The notes under the pieces: model-generated
Seen by the model: only the letters and a program-made list of their open reading frames with translations
What the model was told of the DNA's origin: nothing
Database searches by the model: none
Shown: positions 54,377 to 64,000 of the stretch, piece after piece
Position numbering within the stretch: position 1 is the stretch's first letter
Layout: every line of letters begins with the position of its first letter
Position numbers and translations under genes: made by a program
DNA from: Vibrio sp. SCSIO 43136
GTDB taxonomy: Bacteria; Pseudomonadota; Gammaproteobacteria; Enterobacterales; Vibrionaceae
Assembly: GCF_023716565.1 (NCBI RefSeq)
Contig: NZ_CP071849.1
Coordinates: forward strand, 310,001-374,000
Direction: 5' to 3'
DNA: 64,000 bases

Positions 54377-55642
54377 ATGTTAGATTTAACAGAAGCGTTG
54401 AAAGCCACGGAGGCACTGTCAGAAACTAAGGAAGGTTTAAATTCAGTTTTATTCCACCAATCAGGCCATTGTCGAGATCTGGTGAGCGAAGTATTCAGTT
54501 TCGATTCGTTAGGAACGCCAGATTTAATGGAGATGAAACCATCCGTCTGGGAAGATTTCTTCGCTAAGAATATTGTTCGCTTAGATTTGGTGTTAATCGA
54601 ACTGACCGATTGTGATGATGTGATCGCTAAGATCACCGAACTTGCTCCTCAAATTCCAAACACGGCCTCAGTGGTAGTGATTGGCAAAGAAGATGCGATC
54701 TCGACTATCCGTTCGCTTAAAGAAATGGGCTTTTACTACGTGTTTTGGCCGGTGGTCAAAGCAGAACTGAGTGATTTCTTGCGCCATGTAGTGAAAAACC
54801 ACCACGGTGGTAAAGGTCTAGGTAAAGAGCGTAAAGCGAAACGTATTGCGGTAGTTGGCGCAAAAGGTGGCGTTGGCTGCTCATTGATCGCCTGTGAACT
54901 GGCGAGTTTCTTACAAAAAGAGACTCACGCAAAAGTGATGCTGGTGGATCATAACTACAGCGATTCTAACCTTGATGTGTTACTCGGGATTGATGCCTTC
55001 GATAAGCTCGATCTAAATAAGTCTTCGGTGCAAATCACGCAACTGGATGAAGACTCAGCCCAAAGCTTGCTGCAAAAAGTGTGCGATAACGTTGCACTAC
55101 TGGCGGTAGATGGCCTTAAAGCGCCAATCGATGAGTGTAACAAACAGACCGATGCCATGGTTTCTTTGCTGCTTCGTCGCTACAACTTAGTGGTTGAAGA
55201 TTTCTCATGCTCGCGCGAGTTCCCACTCGACTACATGGCGTTTTGTGAAAACTATGACTCAGTGGTGGTGGTGACTGATTCCACCGTCTCTTCGGTTCGA
55301 TCAGCAAAACGCATTATGCATAACTTAGATGTTGCAGCTCGCAACAGCTTAAAAACACCGCGTTCAATTGTGGTACTTAACCAGCACCGCACCTATCGTG
55401 ACGGCGTGCTCTATGCCAAAGAGATTGAACAGCAGCTAAAACGCAAAGTGGATGTAGAAGTGGCGTATGAGAAAACCATTCCTACCGTACTGCTGTCAGG
55501 TAAACGCTTTACCGAACTTAACGGCCGCTTCTCTAGCAAGTTGCTGGAGCTAACAGGGCAGGTACTAGGTCGAGTGATCAAGAAAAAGCGTAACCCGATT
55601 GCAGAAGTGATCACTTCTGTAAAAATGTCTCTTGGCAAATAA
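54377..55642 (+). CDS. tadZ: Tad localisation ATPase TadZ/CpaE
   Basis: The 421-aa protein has an N-terminal receiver-like domain (about 1-145) and a ParA/MinD-type ATPase with deviant Walker A VVGAKGGVGCSLIA. TadZ/CpaE positions the pilus machine at the cell pole. It starts 3 bp after rcpB and ends 13 bp before tadA. Confidence 0.92.
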   Translation: MLDLTEALKATEALSETKEGLNSVLFHQSGHCRDLVSEVFSFDSLGTPDLMEMKPSVWEDFFAKNIVRLDLVLIELTDCDDVIAKITELAPQIPNTASVVVIGKEDAISTIRSLKEMGFYYVFWPVVKAELSDFLRHVVKNHHGGKGLGKERKAKRIAVVGAKGGVGCSLIACELASFLQKETHAKVMLVDHNYSDSNLDVLLGIDAFDKLDLNKSSVQITQLDEDSAQSLLQKVCDNVALLAVDGLKAPIDECNKQTDAMVSLLLRRYNLVVEDFSCSREFPLDYMAFCENYDSVVVVTDSTVSSVRSAKRIMHNLDVAARNSLKTPRSIVVLNQHRTYRDGVLYAKEIEQQLKRKVDVEVAYEKTIPTVLLSGKRFTELNGRFSSKLLELTGQVLGRVIKKKRNPIAEVITSVKMSLGK

Positions 55643-55655
55643 GCGAGTCTGATCA

Positions 55656-56924
55656 ATGAGTGCAGCAAAATCTCTCTATCTGGACATTCGTACCCGTATT
55701 TACGAAGCGCTAGATACCACAGCGGTAGAAAATGCGAATAAGGATCAGCTTCGCAATCAGTTAACCAATGGCGTGGACATGCTGGTCGAGCAAATGGAGC
55801 AACCCGTTCCAGCAATCATGCGTCGCCAGTTCGTCTCTAACCTCATCGATGAGCTTACAGGTCTTGGTCCATTGCAATCGCTGATGGATGACGAAGATAT
55901 CACCGACATCATGGTTAACGGTCCTGATGCGGTTTTTGTTGAGCGCCACGGTTTGGTTGAAAAGTCTGATGTCTCCTTTGTTGATGATAATCAGCTTCGT
56001 CAAATCGCCCAGCGAATCGTATCTCGCGTGGGCCGACGTGTGGACGAAGCGACGCCGCTAGCCGATGCGCGTTTAGAAGATGGCAGCCGTGTTAACGTGG
56101 TGATCAGCCCAATCAGTATTGATGGCACTGCGATTTCGATTCGTAAGTTCAAAAAGCAGTCTATTGGCTTACCTGAATTGGTTGAATTTGGGGCGATGAG
56201 CCCGCAAATGGCGAAAGTGCTGATGATTGCGGCTCGTTGCCGTTGCAACATTTTGATCTCTGGTGGTACAGGTTCGGGTAAGACGACTTTGCTTAACGGC
56301 TTATCGCAATTTATCTCTGAAAAAGAGCGAATTCTGACCATTGAAGATGCAGCGGAACTAAAACTTCAGCAGCCACATGTACTACGACTTGAAACTCGTG
56401 TTGCAGGCACAGAAGGTACCGGACAAATCAACCAGCGCGATTTGGTGATAAACGCCCTACGTATGCGCCCTGACCGAATAGTGATTGGTGAGTGTCGTGG
56501 CCCAGAAGCATTTGAAATGCTTCAAGCAATGAACACTGGCCACGATGGCTCAATGTCGACACTGCATGCCAACACCCCTCGCGATGCACTGGCTCGTGTA
56601 GAGAGCATGATCATGATGGCTAATTTAAGCCTGCCACTGGAAGCGATTCGTCGCACCATTGTTAGCGCAGTGAACATAGTGATTCAGGCTAACCGTCTGC
56701 ATGACGGCTCGCGTAAAGTGACCTCTATTTCAGAAGTGGTTGGGCTTGAAGGCGAAAACGTCGTGCTGGAAGAGATCTTCCGATTCGAGCCAAATGAGCG
56801 TCAAGGTGAAGGCGATAAAATTGAAGGTCGCTTTATCACACCAGGTCTTATGCAACGTTCTGAGCTGGCGAAAAAAGCGCGCTTCTTTGGTTTGTATGAA
56901 GAACTGATGGCGGCGTTCCGATGA
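55656..56924 (+). CDS. tadA: Tad pilus secretion ATPase TadA/CpaF
   Basis: The 422-aa hexameric ATPase powers Flp pilus extension and retraction. Signatures are Walker A ISGGTGSGKTTLLN, the Asp box DAAELKLQQPH, Walker B RMRPDRIVIGE and the His box TGHDGSMSTLHANTPRDAL. It overlaps tadB by 4 bp. Confidence 0.97.
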   Translation: MSAAKSLYLDIRTRIYEALDTTAVENANKDQLRNQLTNGVDMLVEQMEQPVPAIMRRQFVSNLIDELTGLGPLQSLMDDEDITDIMVNGPDAVFVERHGLVEKSDVSFVDDNQLRQIAQRIVSRVGRRVDEATPLADARLEDGSRVNVVISPISIDGTAISIRKFKKQSIGLPELVEFGAMSPQMAKVLMIAARCRCNILISGGTGSGKTTLLNGLSQFISEKERILTIEDAAELKLQQPHVLRLETRVAGTEGTGQINQRDLVINALRMRPDRIVIGECRGPEAFEMLQAMNTGHDGSMSTLHANTPRDALARVESMIMMANLSLPLEAIRRTIVSAVNIVIQANRLHDGSRKVTSISEVVGLEGENVVLEEIFRFEPNERQGEGDKIEGRFITPGLMQRSELAKKARFFGLYEELMAAFR

Positions 56925-57841
56925 GTCTCTATTTCTACCTGTTGTTGATAGGCGGCGTTGCCTTCTTTTATAGCAATGGACTGAAAAAACAAAAGACTAA
57001 GTTGCTGGCGAAAGATTCTCACACCAGTGATGGCGAAGATGAGCTTAACTTGGTGAACCTATCTTCTTTGAAAGGTGAATCGCTTAAAGATAAGGTCCTG
57101 ATCCGCTTTAATGGCGTTGCGACGCAGTTGGGCAAGAAGGGGTTGATACAGGCAGCTATTGGCATTGCTATCGTCAGTTTCTTGATGAGCTATGTGGTCG
57201 GGGTTTACCTTGCACTTGGCTTTGTCTCAGGGGTGGCGGCACTAACTATGACACCAGTGATTGCCTCAGTAATCTTGGTCAAAGTGTTGCTTAACCGTCG
57301 CCAAAAGAAATTCGAAGAGTCTTTTCCTGATGCCATTAACTTGATGACCAGTGCCGTGAGCTCTGGTGAGAGTGTGATGCAAGCGATTCAGTTTGTGGGA
57401 GATAAGCTCGATACCATCGTCGGCAAAGAGTTCAAATGGGTAGGTCAGCGTTTGCAAATCGGTGAGTCACCTGATGAGGTGTTTCGCCGCTCGTGTCAAA
57501 ACTGCCCATACAAGAGTTACCGATTCTTTATCATCACTTTGCGCGCCAACATGATTCGTGGTGGTCAGTTAAAAGAGGTGATGACTCGCTTGAACCGAGT
57601 GCTTTTTGATGCTCGTTCGGTGGAGAAAAAGACTAACGCAATGACTTCAGAAGCTCGTTTGTCCGCCAAGATTGTAGGTGCCATACCATTCCTGTTCCTA
57701 TTTGGCATGCAGTACATGAGCCCTGAAAACTTCCAGTTTGTGATTCATGATCCTGCTGGGCGAATGATCCTTTACTACTTGATCGGCAGTGAAGCGATAG
57801 GTATGGGCATTATTTGGTTCTTGATCCGAGGTATTCGCTAA
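56921..57841 (+). CDS. tadB: Tad inner-membrane protein TadB
   Basis: The 306-aa protein has a T2SS-F (GspF-like) domain (FEESFPDAINLMTSAVSSGES) flanked by membrane helices near both ends. With TadC it forms the membrane platform for TadA. Stop and tadC start share one base. Confidence 0.94.
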   Translation: MSLYFYLLLIGGVAFFYSNGLKKQKTKLLAKDSHTSDGEDELNLVNLSSLKGESLKDKVLIRFNGVATQLGKKGLIQAAIGIAIVSFLMSYVVGVYLALGFVSGVAALTMTPVIASVILVKVLLNRRQKKFEESFPDAINLMTSAVSSGESVMQAIQFVGDKLDTIVGKEFKWVGQRLQIGESPDEVFRRSCQNCPYKSYRFFIITLRANMIRGGQLKEVMTRLNRVLFDARSVEKKTNAMTSEARLSAKIVGAIPFLFLFGMQYMSPENFQFVIHDPAGRMILYYLIGSEAIGMGIIWFLIRGIR

Positions 57842-58701
57842 TGACATCTATGGTGATATCACTAATTACCTTCTTGCTCGGTGTGATTGCCTTTAGTTTG
57901 CTTCGCACTAACGCACAAGCCAAGCAGCGTTCTCGAATGCATAAGCTGCTGCAAACCGAGCAAGTCGAGTCGGAAGCGAGGAAAAAATTCCGTCTGGCGA
58001 TGAAGAAAGTCAGCGCAGAGAACAAAGAAGAATTCGAACAAAAGCTAGAGCAAGCAGGTGTCTACAACAAAGGCCTAGCAATTTACTACTTGCCAGCCAA
58101 GTTCGGCACCATTTTTGTCACTTTAGGCGTTGCGGCTTTCTTGGTAATTACCCAAGACTGGCCGCTAGAAGATGTGATTCTTCCAGTGTTTGGTATTTTG
58201 GTCAGTGTCATTGTGTTGCCAGATATGATCTTAGCGTCAAAGAAAAAGGCAGTGGAAAGAAGTGTAGGCCGTGAAATTCCATACCTTATCGATCTCATGG
58301 CGGTATGTGTGCAAACCGGTATGACACTGGAGTCTGCGTTAGCTTATATTGCAGACGAGCTGCAAGGGTTCGACAAGCACTTGGCGTATCACATCAAGCG
58401 AACCGCCGAGCGTGCTCGACTCACTGGACTTGAGAATGCGTTGACCGAGCTTGCAGTTCGAATTAACACCCAAGAGGTGCGCAGTTTTACTTTTACTTTG
58501 CTGCAAAGCTTGCAGCACGGTAGTTCCATCTACCAAGTGTTGATCACCTTATCGAAAGATATTCGTGAAGTTCAAATGCTTGAAACGGAAGAGAAAATAG
58601 GTGCGCTATCTGCGAAGATGAGTGTGCCACTGATTATTTTTATTATGATGCCTATCGTGATTTTGATCATCGCACCGGGCGTAATGAGGCTAATGCAATG
58701 A
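57841..58701 (+). CDS. tadC: Tad inner-membrane protein TadC
   Basis: The 286-aa GspF-domain protein (REIPYLIDLMAVCVQTGMTLESAL) has helices at both ends and in the middle. The ATG at 57841 overlaps the tadB stop (TAATG); an upstream frame extension to 57814 lies inside tadB and is not needed. It overlaps tadD by 4 bp. Confidence 0.94.
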   Translation: MTSMVISLITFLLGVIAFSLLRTNAQAKQRSRMHKLLQTEQVESEARKKFRLAMKKVSAENKEEFEQKLEQAGVYNKGLAIYYLPAKFGTIFVTLGVAAFLVITQDWPLEDVILPVFGILVSVIVLPDMILASKKKAVERSVGREIPYLIDLMAVCVQTGMTLESALAYIADELQGFDKHLAYHIKRTAERARLTGLENALTELAVRINTQEVRSFTFTLLQSLQHGSSIYQVLITLSKDIREVQMLETEEKIGALSAKMSVPLIIFIMMPIVILIIAPGVMRLMQ

Positions 58702-59450
58702 GATTGATTCCCCTGTTACTGATTGCTCTATTGTCGGGGTGTAGCTCTGCACCAAAATCGACATTAAGCGAAGAACAGCGAATGGAAATCACTGAAAACT
58801 ACCAAGGATTGCAAGAGAACTACCGTGAGCGTTTGCAGAAAAACCCAAACGATCACCTTGCTGGTGTGAAACTGGCGCAGACCTATTTTAAAGCGGGAGA
58901 TCTAGAGGCGTCGAGCTACTACCTAGATCAGATCCCCGATGCGCAGTGCAGCGAAGTCGAAGGCTGCTGGTTAACCAAGGCAGAGATCGCCTACGCCAGC
59001 GATGATTTTGATAACGCCAAATACTACATCGACTACAGCCTAGCGGTGCAGAAAGACGTTTATGCGGTAAAAAACCTCTACGGCATCATCGTGGCAACAG
59101 AAGGCGATTTCGAGTTAGCAAAACGCTACTTCTTTGAGGCACGTCTTGGCTTCAATGACGAGAATGCCATTCGCAATAACCTAGCGATGACGGAAATGCT
59201 TGAAGGTAAGTATGCCGATGCCGCTGAACGTCTGATGGTGCTTTATACCCAAGGTAAGGCAGATGATACCGTGCGTGCTAACTTGATTGTCAGCTTGATG
59301 CGTTCTAACCAAGAGCACGTCGTTAAGCAAATGCTACTGCGAGAAATGGACGAAACTGAGGCGCTGCTGACTTTCGCTCAGCTGAAAGATGATTTACACA
59401 ACTGGCCTGAAGAACAGGTCACTCTTAATAACACCCGCGAGGAAATATAA
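58698..59450 (+). CDS. tadD: TadD lipoprotein with TPR repeats
   Basis: The 250-aa protein has a lipobox (LLSGCSS) and TPR-type helices (KNPNDHLAGVKLAQTYFKAG, then AEIAYASDDFDNAKYYIDY). TadD family lipoproteins assist secretin assembly. It shares one base with the next start. Confidence 0.92.
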   Translation: MRLIPLLLIALLSGCSSAPKSTLSEEQRMEITENYQGLQENYRERLQKNPNDHLAGVKLAQTYFKAGDLEASSYYLDQIPDAQCSEVEGCWLTKAEIAYASDDFDNAKYYIDYSLAVQKDVYAVKNLYGIIVATEGDFELAKRYFFEARLGFNDENAIRNNLAMTEMLEGKYADAAERLMVLYTQGKADDTVRANLIVSLMRSNQEHVVKQMLLREMDETEALLTFAQLKDDLHNWPEEQVTLNNTREEI

Positions 59451-60091
59451 TGACAAAATGGCTGTTAAGTGCCCTAGTAGTATTCTCTAGCGTCGCCAAC
59501 GCAGAGCAGAGCTTACTCCAGCAGATGTGTGAAACCACCGCATTTAACCAAGAGCTATCAGTGACTATGGCAACGCCAATCGTGATAGCCCATCATCGCA
59601 ATGGCCGTATGGTTGCAGGTGAAGAGAATGATCAAATCGATGTGTCTAAGTTTGCTCCGCTGCTAGTGGGCGAGAATCAAATCTCTGACGACTGCTTAGC
59701 CTACCTACAGCACAAAAGTGTGTTGAAGGTGACCAAAAGCGACGCTCAGATCATTGATAAAACCGATCCTATTTTGGCACGAGTGTTTTTCGAGTTTGAT
59801 CGCTCAAAGCTCAGTGATACGTCAGTACGAATTCTTGAGCATATTGCTAAGCAGCTAAAGGCGAGCCCAAACACTATCACGCTGGAAGGCCATACCGATG
59901 CAATGGGCAGCGAGACCTACAACATGGCGCTTGGCCTACGTCGTAGTAAAGAAGTTGAAGCGTTTCTAGTTGAGAAAGGGATTGACCCGCAGACAATGCT
60001 AGCAAGCTCGAAAGGTGAGTCACAGCCAGTTGCGGACAACACCACGAAAGAAGGGCGAGAGAAAAACCGCCGCGTAGAAATCAAGATCTAG
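59450..60091 (+). CDS. OmpA-family peptidoglycan-binding protein of the Tad locus
   Basis: The 213-aa protein has a signal peptide (KWLLSALVVFSSVANA) and a C-terminal OmpA-like domain (about 105-210: VFFEFDRSKLS, LEGHTDAMGSETYNMALGLRR, NRRVEIKI). It likely anchors the Tad machine to peptidoglycan. It ends the operon, followed by the terminator at 60136-60165. Confidence 0.92.
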   Translation: MTKWLLSALVVFSSVANAEQSLLQQMCETTAFNQELSVTMATPIVIAHHRNGRMVAGEENDQIDVSKFAPLLVGENQISDDCLAYLQHKSVLKVTKSDAQIIDKTDPILARVFFEFDRSKLSDTSVRILEHIAKQLKASPNTITLEGHTDAMGSETYNMALGLRRSKEVEAFLVEKGIDPQTMLASSKGESQPVADNTTKEGREKNRRVEIKI

Positions 60092-60135
60092 TTCTACTCA
60101 TCAAATTGAATCATGGCTTCTCTCAAAGTAGCCTA

Positions 60136-60165
60136 GCGGGCCTTCTGCTTAGCAGTAAGGCCCGC
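60136..60165 (+). terminator. Terminator of the Tad operon
   Basis: GCGGGCCTT (60136-60144) pairs with AAGGCCCGC (60157-60165), followed by a T-rich stretch. Confidence 0.8.
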
Positions 60166-60218
60166 ATTCTTTACTCTAAAATCATTGGCAGTGGTTTCGA
60201 GTAAACTCTTAAGATCTT

Positions 60219-60557
60219 TTATGAGTTATCACGCTGGTTGTAGTCGTAGTTTACTTCCAGTACCGCACGGTAACTGATTTCACCTTTGGCTTTCGCATAA
60301 GATTCTACCTGTACTTCCACATCTTTGATTTCGATGCTGTTGTATTCCACGTTGTCCGAAATAATTCGTAGATTACTCATTAACTGATTGTGAGACTGGT
60401 TTTTCAAGTTGTCGGCTAAATCAAAGCCAGCGTTGTAGGCTTGCTCTTGAGTCTTGTATCCATCAATACTTAATTCTGAGGTTGAACTTGTATGCAAGGT
60501 GGTAGCAAATGCACTGGTAGACATGATGGCTGCGATTGTTAGGGCTAACTTTTTCAT
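60219..60557 (-). CDS. Small secreted protein, DUF3316-like
   Basis: The 112-aa protein has a signal peptide (KKLALTIAAIMSTSAFATT) and a short soluble domain resembling Vibrio DUF3316 proteins (DGYKTQEQAYNAGFDLA, EISYRAVLEVNYDY). Function is unknown. AAGGAGAGAG precedes the ATG. It stands alone. Confidence 0.8.
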   Translation of the reverse strand: MKKLALTIAAIMSTSAFATTLHTSSTSELSIDGYKTQEQAYNAGFDLADNLKNQSHNQLMSNLRIISDNVEYNSIEIKDVEVQVESYAKAKGEISYRAVLEVNYDYNQRDNS

Positions 60558-60662
60558 AACTCTCTCCTTGGGGGCGTTTGGTGTTTACAGGAGTTATATT
60601 AGCGAGGCTTGGGTAAAGGTGGGGTTAGCGGAGCGTAAAGGAGAGTAAATGGAACGTAAAGA

Positions 60663-60687
60663 AAAGCGGCACCAGTGGCACCGCTTT
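60663..60687 (-). terminator. Terminator after gltS
   Basis: AAAGCGG (60663-60669) pairs with CCGCTTT (60681-60687); on the minus strand CCGCTTTTCTTT follows. It lies 10 bp past the gltS stop. Confidence 0.65.
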
Positions 60688-60696
60688 GAAAATGCT

Positions 60697-61923
60697 TTAC
60701 ACAATAAAGGAGATGTAAGCTTGTAAGATGATCAGGTTTACGATGTCGATAAAGAAGGCTCCGACAATCGGCACCACCATGAAAGCTTGGGGAGAAGGAC
60801 CAAATCTTGTGACCAAGGACCCCATGTTCATCACCGCCGTGGGTGTTGCGCCTAATCCAAAACCACAATGTCCGCCTGCGATGACCGCTGCATCGTAGTT
60901 TTTACCCATCGCTTTAAAAGTAATAAAGTAGCTAAATAGGCCCAGCACCACAGATTGCACTGTTAGAATAGCCAAGAACGGCAACGCCAAGTCAAAGATG
61001 TTCCATAGCTTTAGGCTCATGAGCGCCATGGATAAGAAAAGCGATAAAGAGACTGTGCCAAGCATATCGACAGTTTCAGTATCTAATTCACGAACCTTAC
61101 TCACTTCCATCACATTGGTAATGAAAACACCAATAAACAGCGCATAGACAAAGTCAGGGATCTTCAGCCAGCTAATCTCAAAGCTGGCAACAAACGCTTC
61201 TAAGTAGCCTGCGCCTGTCACACAGATGAGTAAGACAAACAAGGTCTCAATCACTACTCGTGCAGTAACTTTCTCTTCTTCAAGTTCGTTATAGGTAACG
61301 ACTTCTGGGAAACGTTCATGGGTGTGTGTCCCACAACCATATTCCGATTCGATGTTGTTCTTGGTGATCAAACGCTGTGCGACTGGGCTACCTATAATAC
61401 CGCCAATGATCAAACCAAAAGTCGCTGACGCCATCGCAATTTCTAGTGTGTTGCTCATTCCGTAAGAGTCAGCAAAGGTTTGTGACCAAGCTGCCCCTGT
61501 TCCGTGACCACCTGATAGGGTGATTGAACCTGCAATCAGGCCCATCAGTGGGTCTAATCCCAACATTTGCGCCATGGAGACACCAACGCCATTTTGAATC
61601 ACGATGTACAGTGAGGCGATAGCCAAGAACCAAAACACCTTTGCACCACCTTTAAGTAGCTGCTTGTAGTTTGCGGCCAATCCAACCGTACTGAAAAACA
61701 TCAGCATAAATGTGTGTTGAAGCGGTAGTGAGAACTCTAAATCGATGTGGTTAAAGTGTAGCGCTGTGATGACTAGCGCGATGATGAGTCCACCAACGAT
61801 GGGTTCTGGAATGTTATATCGTTTAAGTGCAGGAACCTTATTGTTCACTAAGTGGCCGATAAACAGCACGCTCATCGCAATGAGAAAAGATTCCAAAGTG
61901 CCAATTGAAATTGTCTCAATCAT
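60697..61923 (-). CDS. gltS: Sodium/glutamate symporter
   Basis: The 408-aa inner-membrane protein matches GltS, with about 10-12 helices and family segments YNIPEPIVGGLIIALV, FFSTVGLAANYKQLLKGG, GSITLSGGHGTGAAWSQTF, and AGGHCGFGLGATPTAVMNM. It imports L-glutamate with sodium. It is divergent from the chemoreceptor gene. Confidence 0.95.
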   Translation of the reverse strand: MIETISIGTLESFLIAMSVLFIGHLVNNKVPALKRYNIPEPIVGGLIIALVITALHFNHIDLEFSLPLQHTFMLMFFSTVGLAANYKQLLKGGAKVFWFLAIASLYIVIQNGVGVSMAQMLGLDPLMGLIAGSITLSGGHGTGAAWSQTFADSYGMSNTLEIAMASATFGLIIGGIIGSPVAQRLITKNNIESEYGCGTHTHERFPEVVTYNELEEEKVTARVVIETLFVLLICVTGAGYLEAFVASFEISWLKIPDFVYALFIGVFITNVMEVSKVRELDTETVDMLGTVSLSLFLSMALMSLKLWNIFDLALPFLAILTVQSVVLGLFSYFITFKAMGKNYDAAVIAGGHCGFGLGATPTAVMNMGSLVTRFGPSPQAFMVVPIVGAFFIDIVNLIILQAYISFIV

Positions 61924-62438
61924 ATAACCTCTGCTTAATTGCCGGGCTTTCCTCTCTAATATTTTGTCGAGAACAGTAAACCATTCTCAATTATAGGCGC
62001 TTCCTTTCGCAGGCAATGGTAAAAGACAAGCGCAAGAGGTTACTGATTGATAGCGGTTGCTTTGTTAGAGCAATGTCAGGGAAGTGGTTGATGTTTAATC
62101 ATTTGAGCCGAATAGTAAAATAAAAGATCAGGTAAAACATAAGGTTATTCTTGAGCAGTCGGTTGCGTAACTTGGGGTGCTTTTTGGGCTAAATTAATTT
62201 TCCTAAGTGGGACAAACTGTTACAGATGTAACTATTTTAAAAACTAATTTATCAATCTTGTGATCATCCATGAGTGTTTTCTGATATTTGTAAATGGTCA
62301 GATTGACTTTTGACCAGTATAGACAACACTAAAATTAAGGTTTCTAAAGATACCAAGCTAATAAGAAAGAGAGAATTCTTCGCATTTAGGTTGAGCTGGC
62401 TAAACATTTTTGGACGACAAAATTTTTAAGGACGCTTT
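61924..62438. other. 515-bp gltS / chemoreceptor divergent intergenic region
   Basis: No gene is supported on either strand. It is AT-rich and presumably holds both promoters; I could not identify a confident -35/-10 pair or a sigma28 site. AAGGA at 62428-62432 is the ribosome site of the chemoreceptor. Confidence 0.4.
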
Positions 62439-64000
62439 ATGAATTTAACAATAAAAAGCCGCCTATACATTTTAGCAATTGCGCCGCTGGTAATTATCGC
62501 ACTGAGTTTGATGTATTTGACCTACTCGGAGACTCACGAACTGAGTAACGAGCAGATGGAAGAGACACGTAGTTCGATGATGGATATGAAGCGGGCAGAG
62601 TTGAAATCGTATCTAGGCATTGCCAAAACCGCATTACTGCCATTAGAAAAACGCAATGCAACTCGTGAAGAAGCTTTGGAAGTGTTACGTGGGATTAAGT
62701 TTGGTGACAGCGGTTACTTTTTTGGTTATGACGCATCAGGCACTCGAGTGCTATTGGGTAGCAGTGATAAGGGCGTTGGCGATAATCACTGGACCTTACA
62801 AGATAAAAAAGGCAATTATTTCATCCAAGACCTAATCAATAACTCTCGCTCTGGTAAGTTCACTACCTATTATTTCCCAAAACCAGGTCAAACAGAAGCC
62901 TTGCCAAAGCTGAGCTTATCCACCTTCTTTCCACAGTGGGACCTAATGATAGGTACGGGCTTTTACACTGATGACGTAGATGCAACCATTATGCGTATGG
63001 AAGCACGTGTGGATGAAAATGTTAATAAAGGCATCATGCAGATTGCTGCCATTGGTGTGGTCATCGTGGCGATAGTAATGGTGTTTGCCATTATGGTTAA
63101 TCGCAGTATCTTGGTTCCCCTTGCTAAATTTGACGATTCTATTCGTTCGTTTGCCAGTGGTGATGCAGACCTGACCGCCCGAATGGAGAAATTCAGCGTG
63201 CCAGAGTTTGCGAGTTTGGGCAGCAACTTCAATGCATTTGTGAAGTCACTACAGAAACTGATTGGCAGCGTTACTGAAGTAAGCCATGAAGTCGTGGGTG
63301 AAACTGACCTAATGTCCGGCCGAGCTTCACAGGTTGATCGACTTGCAGCAGGTCAGCGTGAAGAGACTGAGCAAGTGGCGACGGCCATGACAGAGATGAC
63401 CACTACGGCAAATGATATCTCAAACAGTGCTAACCAAGCGGCGGAATCTGCAAAAACTGCAGATGACAATGCTCAACACGCTAATTCCATTGTTGTGGCT
63501 GCAGCTAAGTCTGTAGAAGCACTAGCAACTGAGATTGCAGAAGCGAACAAAGTTATCTCAGATTTAGAAGGTGACGTGCAAAATATCTCAACCTCACTCG
63601 GTGTGATCCAAGACATCGCTGAGCAAACCAACCTTCTGGCTCTTAACGCAGCGATTGAGGCGGCACGTGCTGGTGAGCAAGGCCGAGGCTTTGCCGTAGT
63701 TGCGGACGAAGTACGTAAACTGGCCAGTCGTACTCAAGAGAGTACTGGTGAGATTCACTCGATGATCGAGCAGCTTAAATCGGCTTCAGATGCGGCGGTG
63801 AGTGCGATGAGCTCAAGCCAAGATCGCAGTGTCAGCACGGTCGAAGAAGCCAACGCAGCGAGTGTTGCTTTGGAGCAAGTACAAGAGTCAATCCAGACAA
63901 TTATGGATATGAATACCTTGATTGCGACGGCAACCGAAGAGCAGAGCTTAGTGGGCCAAGATATCTCCAAGCGTATCGTGGTGATTTCAGATCAAAGTGC
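62439..64000 (+). CDS. Methyl-accepting chemotaxis protein with single-Cache domain (partial)
   Basis: About 520 residues are visible; the frame is open at the window end. An N-terminal helix ([19 protein letters not shown]) leads to a periplasmic sCache_2-type domain (about 35-185: [34 protein letters not shown]), a second helix ([18 protein letters not shown]), HAMP and the signalling coiled coil with tip [20 protein letters not shown]. sCache_2 receptors often sense small carboxylates such as C2/C3 acids; the ligand here is unknown. Confidence 0.93.
   Translation, partial: MNLTIKSRLYILAIAPLVIIALSLMYLTYSETHELSNEQMEETRSSMMDMKRAELKSYLGIAKTALLPLEKRNATREEALEVLRGIKFGDSGYFFGYDASGTRVLLGSSDKGVGDNHWTLQDKKGNYFIQDLINNSRSGKFTTYYFPKPGQTEALPKLSLSTFFPQWDLMIGTGFYTDDVDATIMRMEARVDENVNKGIMQIAAIGVVIVAIVMVFAIMVNRSILVPLAKFDDSIRSFASGDADLTARMEKFSVPEFASLGSNFNAFVKSLQKLIGSVTEVSHEVVGETDLMSGRASQVDRLAAGQREETEQVATAMTEMTTTANDISNSANQAAESAKTADDNAQHANSIVVAAAKSVEALATEIAEANKVISDLEGDVQNISTSLGVIQDIAEQTNLLALNAAIEAARAGEQGRGFAVVADEVRKLASRTQESTGEIHSMIEQLKSASDAAVSAMSSSQDRSVSTVEEANAASVALEQVQESIQTIMDMNTLIATATEEQSLVGQDISKRIVVISDQS

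Overview
This window looks like chromosomal DNA of a marine gammaproteobacterium, most probably Vibrio or a close relative. Pointers are the Vibrio-like gene families (two AhpC paralogues, a Tad pilus locus, a DUF3316-type small protein, many c-di-GMP and chemotaxis genes), the codon style and the Rho-independent terminators. No rRNA, tRNA, CRISPR array or insertion sequence was recognised.

Layout. (1) 1-7416 is an anaerobic glycerol/dihydroxyacetone locus: a glycyl radical enzyme with diol-dehydratase residues (cut by the window edge), GldA and, divergently, DhaK-DhaL-DhaM. The regulator DhaR lies at 11461-13374. (2) Between DhaM and DhaR sits an accessory block (7394-11438): a small antitoxin-like protein, a Fic AMPylase behind a 49-bp palindrome, and an AT-rich SIR2/P-loop NTPase gene that looks like a one-gene anti-phage system. 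(3) 13546-29870 is a sulfoquinovose (sulfoglycolysis) cluster: CsqR-like repressor, sulfofructose kinase, sulfolactaldehyde reductase, mutarotase, TauE-type exporter, sulfoquinovose isomerase, a class II aldolase where E. coli uses the class I YihT, a TRAP transporter and sulfoquinovosidase. A large solute-binding/GGDEF/EAL sensor and a 36-unit heptanucleotide repeat lie inside it. (4) 29978-37085 holds a 47-aa membrane protein, an HDOD protein, a GGDEF/EAL protein, a chemoreceptor and a periplasmic binding protein. (5) 37278-43412 is alcohol dehydrogenase YiaY plus an oxidative-stress block: ahpC, Mn-type sodA, a second ahpC, ahpF, with readable OxyR and Fur sites. (6) 43509-46279 has UDP-glucose dehydrogenase and a degenerate GGDEF protein with a periplasmic partner. 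(7) 46524-60165 is a complete Tad (Flp) pilus locus in two blocks: an O-antigen-ligase-like protein with tadE-tadF-tadG, then flp-tadV-rcpC-rcpA-rcpB-tadZ-tadA-tadB-tadC-tadD and an OmpA-like protein. (8) The end has a DUF3316-like protein, the glutamate symporter GltS and a chemoreceptor cut by the window edge.

How it works together. GldA and PEP-dependent DhaKLM would turn glycerol into DHAP, with the glycyl radical dehydratase as a possible reductive branch. The sulfoquinovose genes would release, import and split sulfoquinovose into DHAP and sulfolactaldehyde, reduce the latter to dihydroxypropanesulfonate (DHPS) and export it. A diol-dehydratase-like glycyl radical enzyme so near a DHPS-producing pathway is suggestive but unproven. 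The best candidates for undescribed biology are the SIR2-NTPase gene, the Fic module with its palindrome, the TRAP/class II aldolase version of sulfoglycolysis, and the Wzy_C protein tied to the Tad minor pilins.
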